From contig JAFGHE010000092.1 of NCBI GenBank assembly GCA_016930295.1, forward strand, positions 1 through 32,332: a DNA stretch of 32,332 nt, in the 5' to 3' direction. Every line of letters begins with the position of its first letter. The stretch's first letter is position 1. The notes under the pieces were generated by a model. That model worked only from the letters and a program-made list of their open reading frames with translations. It was not told the DNA's origin and did no database searches. Positions 30,080-32,332 of the stretch are shown piece after piece. This stretch comes from Sedimentisphaerales bacterium (GTDB lineage Bacteria; Planctomycetota; Phycisphaerae; Sedimentisphaerales; SM23-30). Position numbers and translations under genes: made by a program.

Positions 30080-31990
30080 TCATACCGGCAATTGTACGGT
30101 TACTGTTGTGCCTTGATCGATCTGGCTTTCGATGCTGACCCGGCCGCCATGTTTTGCCACGATGCCATAACTGACGGCCAGGCCCAGGCCGGTCCCTTTG
30201 CCTTCCTGTTTCGTGGTGTAGAAGGGATCAAATATTCGTTCTATGTTCTCGGCGGGGATCCCGCAGCCGGTATCCGATATTTTAAATTCCGCCCAGGGCA
30301 TACCCTTGTCCTCAAAAGCACGGCTATGCACCGCCAATTCACCGCCGTCCGGCATGGCATCTATCGCGTTCACCATGAGATTCACTGCAACCTCCTGAAT
30401 CTGATTCGGATCCAGGAGTATACCCGGCAGGTCGGGGTCTAGTTCCTTTACCACACGGATACGATTCATTCCCGCCGGATTACGAACCAGGTTCAAGGCC
30501 TGGTCCAGAAGGTGATTAAGATCAGAGACATTTTTCCGGGGTTCATTTTGCCGGGAAAAGTTCAAAAGACCCTGAACAATTTCTTTGCATCGAGTGGTGG
30601 CCGCTATGATTGTTTCAATGTCTTTTCTTTCCTGAGAATGTTCCGGTGCATTTTTCAGCAGCATATGGGCAAATGTCAGCACACCGGTGAGGGGGTTGTT
30701 TATCTCGTGAGCAACTCCTGCAGCCAGACGGCCGATCGAAGCCAGATGTTCCGAACGTGAAAGCTGCAAATGAGTAAGTTCCTTCAGTTTTTCATCACGT
30801 TCCCGGAGCGACCGGGCCATACTGTTAAAGCTTCTGGTCAAAGAACCAATTTCATCCGCTGAACGACCGGTGTCAATGGTATGGGAAAAATCTCCCTGAG
30901 CAATAGCCGATGAAGCCGTGACCAGATTCGTTACCGGATGAGAGATACTGTCCGCCAGTTTCCAGGACACCACGACAGTGACTAACAGCCCTACAAAGGT
31001 CAATACACCAAACAGGGTAAAGGTGTTCAGGGCGGCCTCTCTGAACTTACCTGCCAACACGCCGACGTAGAGCATACCAATGATATTATTATCGATATCT
31101 CTAATCGGTGTATAGGCGGCAATATACCAGTCATTAACCACCCAGGCCCGGTTGACCCATGTTTTTCCCTGCTGTAAAACATAATCATAAACTTCGCGGC
31201 TGACCCGGGAACCCTGGGCACGTGCCCCGTCATCGTTTAAAACGTTTGTGGATATACGTACATCATTCTGGAAAATAGTCGCCGTACCCAGTTGCTTCCC
31301 TTTATACTGTTCACCGTGGAATACCGTATTCTGGACCTGATCCACAATGTCAAAATTCTGATTGAGTAATATGCCTGCTCTTAGTATTCCGGCCAGATGG
31401 CCCTGGGAATCCCACAGGGGGGCCGCGGAGCATAACATCATGCCGGCCTCCAATTGGGTGATATCTGATGGAACCGCCCGGGGAGAAGGTAATATTTTTA
31501 TTCCTGCTCTCTCGGCCAGAGAAGGTGATTCTTTTTCCAAATCGCCAAGAGGAATAAGAATCGTACCCGAGAGAGCTTCTTTGTGGTTCAGCACAAAGTT
31601 AACCAAGGGGTCTTCGTTTAAAGAATCGCCGAAAAGACCGGATTGGTGTGCCCGGTAAATGACGCGCCCGGCATTATCCGTAACACAGAGAATATCGAAA
31701 TTCCCGCTCTGGCGAACCTTATTAAGACGAACAGATATATAATTGATATCTTTTCCCGTAACGGCCTGAGTAAATCGTTCTCCCAGGCAGGTATAGAAGA
31801 GGGCGTTTTCCATGGCCGCCAGGCGCTGCTGATAAAATTCGCCGGCGGCATTTAATTCCTGGCGGACACGATTGCGGGCCTCCCGGCTCAGATGCCAATG
31901 GAGCAGATACCCTCCAATAACGGCCGAGACACCCCCTGAAATAGCAACCACGGCTATTAAACTAATTACAATTCGACCTCTAAGGGTCAT
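30080..31990 (-). CDS. Cache-domain sensor histidine kinase, partner of the NtrC-type regulator
   Basis: The 636-residue protein has a first membrane segment (about 9-30) and a large extracytoplasmic double-Cache region (35-315). Its PLWDSQGHLAGILRAGILLNQNFDIVDQVQ and YIAAYTPIRDIDNNIIGMLYVGV blocks are typical of the single-ligand sensors. A second membrane segment (322-343), HAMP (344-398), HisKA with His428 in GVAHEINNPL and an ATPase domain (NLMVNAIDAM, DTGCGIP, GKGTGLGLAVSYGI) follow. This is the NtrB/AtoS-like class that usually signals to NtrC-type regulators, and the regulator gene follows directly. AGAGGTGA lies before the ATG at 31988-31990. The ligand is unknown; Cache sensors bind small acids, amines or similar metabolites. 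Confidence 0.92.
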   Translation of the reverse strand: MTLRGRIVISLIAVVAISGGVSAVIGGYLLHWHLSREARNRVRQELNAAGEFYQQRLAAMENALFYTCLGERFTQAVTGKDINYISVRLNKVRQSGNFDILCVTDNAGRVIYRAHQSGLFGDSLNEDPLVNFVLNHKEALSGTILIPLGDLEKESPSLAERAGIKILPSPRAVPSDITQLEAGMMLCSAAPLWDSQGHLAGILRAGILLNQNFDIVDQVQNTVFHGEQYKGKQLGTATIFQNDVRISTNVLNDDGARAQGSRVSREVYDYVLQQGKTWVNRAWVVNDWYIAAYTPIRDIDNNIIGMLYVGVLAGKFREAALNTFTLFGVLTFVGLLVTVVVSWKLADSISHPVTNLVTASSAIAQGDFSHTIDTGRSADEIGSLTRSFNSMARSLRERDEKLKELTHLQLSRSEHLASIGRLAAGVAHEINNPLTGVLTFAHMLLKNAPEHSQERKDIETIIAATTRCKEIVQGLLNFSRQNEPRKNVSDLNHLLDQALNLVRNPAGMNRIRVVKELDPDLPGILLDPNQIQEVAVNLMVNAIDAMPDGGELAVHSRAFEDKGMPWAEFKISDTGCGIPAENIERIFDPFYTTKQEGKGTGLGLAVSYGIVAKHGGRVSIESQIDQGTTVTVQLPV

Positions 31991-32067
31991 GGATCACCTC
32001 TCAAGACATATATTAACTGAGACTCAGTAACGGGATTACATACGGCATACATGTATATATATTATAT

Positions 32068-32096
32068 ACAATAGTATTTTATCAGCATACAATCAA
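32068..32096 (-). promoter_or_regulatory. candidate sigma-70 promoter of the Cache kinase operon
   Basis: On the minus strand TTGATT (32091-32096) and TATTGT (32068-32073) are 17 bases apart, about 80 bases before the kinase ATG. Another TATAAT-like string follows a few bases on, so the exact -10 is uncertain. A perfect ATACATGTAT palindrome lies at 32047-32056 in the leader. Confidence 0.35.
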
Positions 32097-32207
32097 GCTA
32101 TAAATTTAGTTTTTTGCTATAATCACCAAATATCGGACTTTCCCTATCTTACTTAATATCAATTACTTATAAATATATCAGGTATATTTACATAAAAATT
32201 GTGTTCA

Positions 32208-32223
32208 TGGCATATCTCTTGCA
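32208..32223 (+). promoter_or_regulatory. sigma-54 (RpoN) promoter reading out of the right edge
   Basis: TGGCA (32208-32212), six bases TATCTC, then TTGCA (32219-32223) match the full sigma-54 consensus TGGCAYRNNNNTTGCW at every defined position. Transcription would start near 32234 and run rightward out of the window, passing through copy B of the 71-bp element. The AT-rich 200 bases upstream, including the palindrome at 32047-32056, could bind the NtrC-type activator encoded next door. Confidence 0.7.
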
Positions 32224-32256
32224 AATCTTTTTTATTAGAACTTTATTGATGCCACC

Positions 32257-32327
32257 GTCAAAAGTGGATATTGGCATTTTAAGTCGCTGTTTTTAATCCA
32301 GAAACAACCGTTCGAAATACTTTTGAC
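32257..32327 (+). repeat. 71-bp dispersed element, copy B
   Basis: The ends are perfect 9-base inverted repeats, GTCAAAAGT (32257-32265) and ACTTTTGAC (32319-32327). It matches copy A (inverted) at about 90% and copy C at about two thirds. It begins roughly 23 bases after the expected start of the sigma-54 transcript, so it would form part of that 5' leader. The rest of 31991-32332 holds no gene. Confidence 0.8.
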
Positions 32328-32332
32328 GCTAG

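Noticed and set aside
1-32332. CRISPR array, prophage, toxin-antitoxin or intact transposase
   Set aside because: No regular spacer-repeat array, phage structural gene, paired toxin-antitoxin genes or transposase motif was found on either strand; the repeats seen are short and scattered.

Overview
The window looks like a chromosome segment of an uncultured or little-studied bacterium of the PVC group, most likely a Phycisphaerae-type planctomycete. This is an inference. The reasons are the secreted and lipoprotein glycan-degrading enzymes mixed with URO-D-like and creatininase-like genes, a degenerate PGRP-type amidase next to a cytosolic Hanks-type kinase and a metallophosphatase, and several families of small intergenic hairpin repeats. 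The DNA is typically gram-negative in content (TonB-dependent receptors, lipoproteins, double-membrane signalling). No rRNA, tRNA, CRISPR array or intact insertion sequence was seen.

Region 1 (1-13011, minus strand) is a carbohydrate-catabolism cluster read right to left. It holds a tiny lipoprotein, a CE2-type acetyl esterase lipoprotein, a PH-like membrane protein, a nucleoside-hydrolase-like lipoprotein, a URO-D/MtaA-like protein overlapping a large alpha/alpha-barrel glycosidase-like protein, a creatininase-family amidohydrolase, an AT-rich ORFan, a GH2 beta-galactosidase-like enzyme, a GH26 beta-mannanase, and the start of a tagaturonate epimerase running off the left edge. Upstream of the esterase lies a truncated Sde182-type (DUF1593) gene. 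The set suggests deacetylation and cleavage of a hemicellulose such as a galactomannan, with uronate catabolism alongside.

Region 2 (13356-16706, plus strand) is a signalling cassette: a membrane-anchored amidase-fold protein without its zinc ligands, a Ser/Thr kinase, a PPP-like phosphatase overlapping it by ATGA, and a small acidic lipoprotein. Region 3 (16967-18816, minus) holds two unknown lipoproteins and a DUF2752 membrane protein. Region 4 is a zinc alcohol dehydrogenase (plus) convergent with a B12-binding-type radical SAM protein (minus), separated by a strong hairpin.

Region 5 (21868-28557, plus) is a compact operon of two tandem paralogous TonB-dependent receptors, a YfiR-family periplasmic protein whose signal peptide lies upstream of its first ATG, and a CHASE8-HAMP-PAS histidine kinase. 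Region 6 (28643-31990, minus) is a Cache-type histidine kinase followed by an NtrC-family sigma-54 activator. At 32208-32223 an excellent sigma-54 promoter points out of the right edge, so this two-component pair probably controls the gene just outside the window.

Intergenic DNA is rich in small repeats. A 71-bp element with terminal inverted repeats is present in three copies (4588, 13963, 32257), a palindromic CTCTGTG-type repeat in four partial copies, and CATGCTYA hairpins in two.
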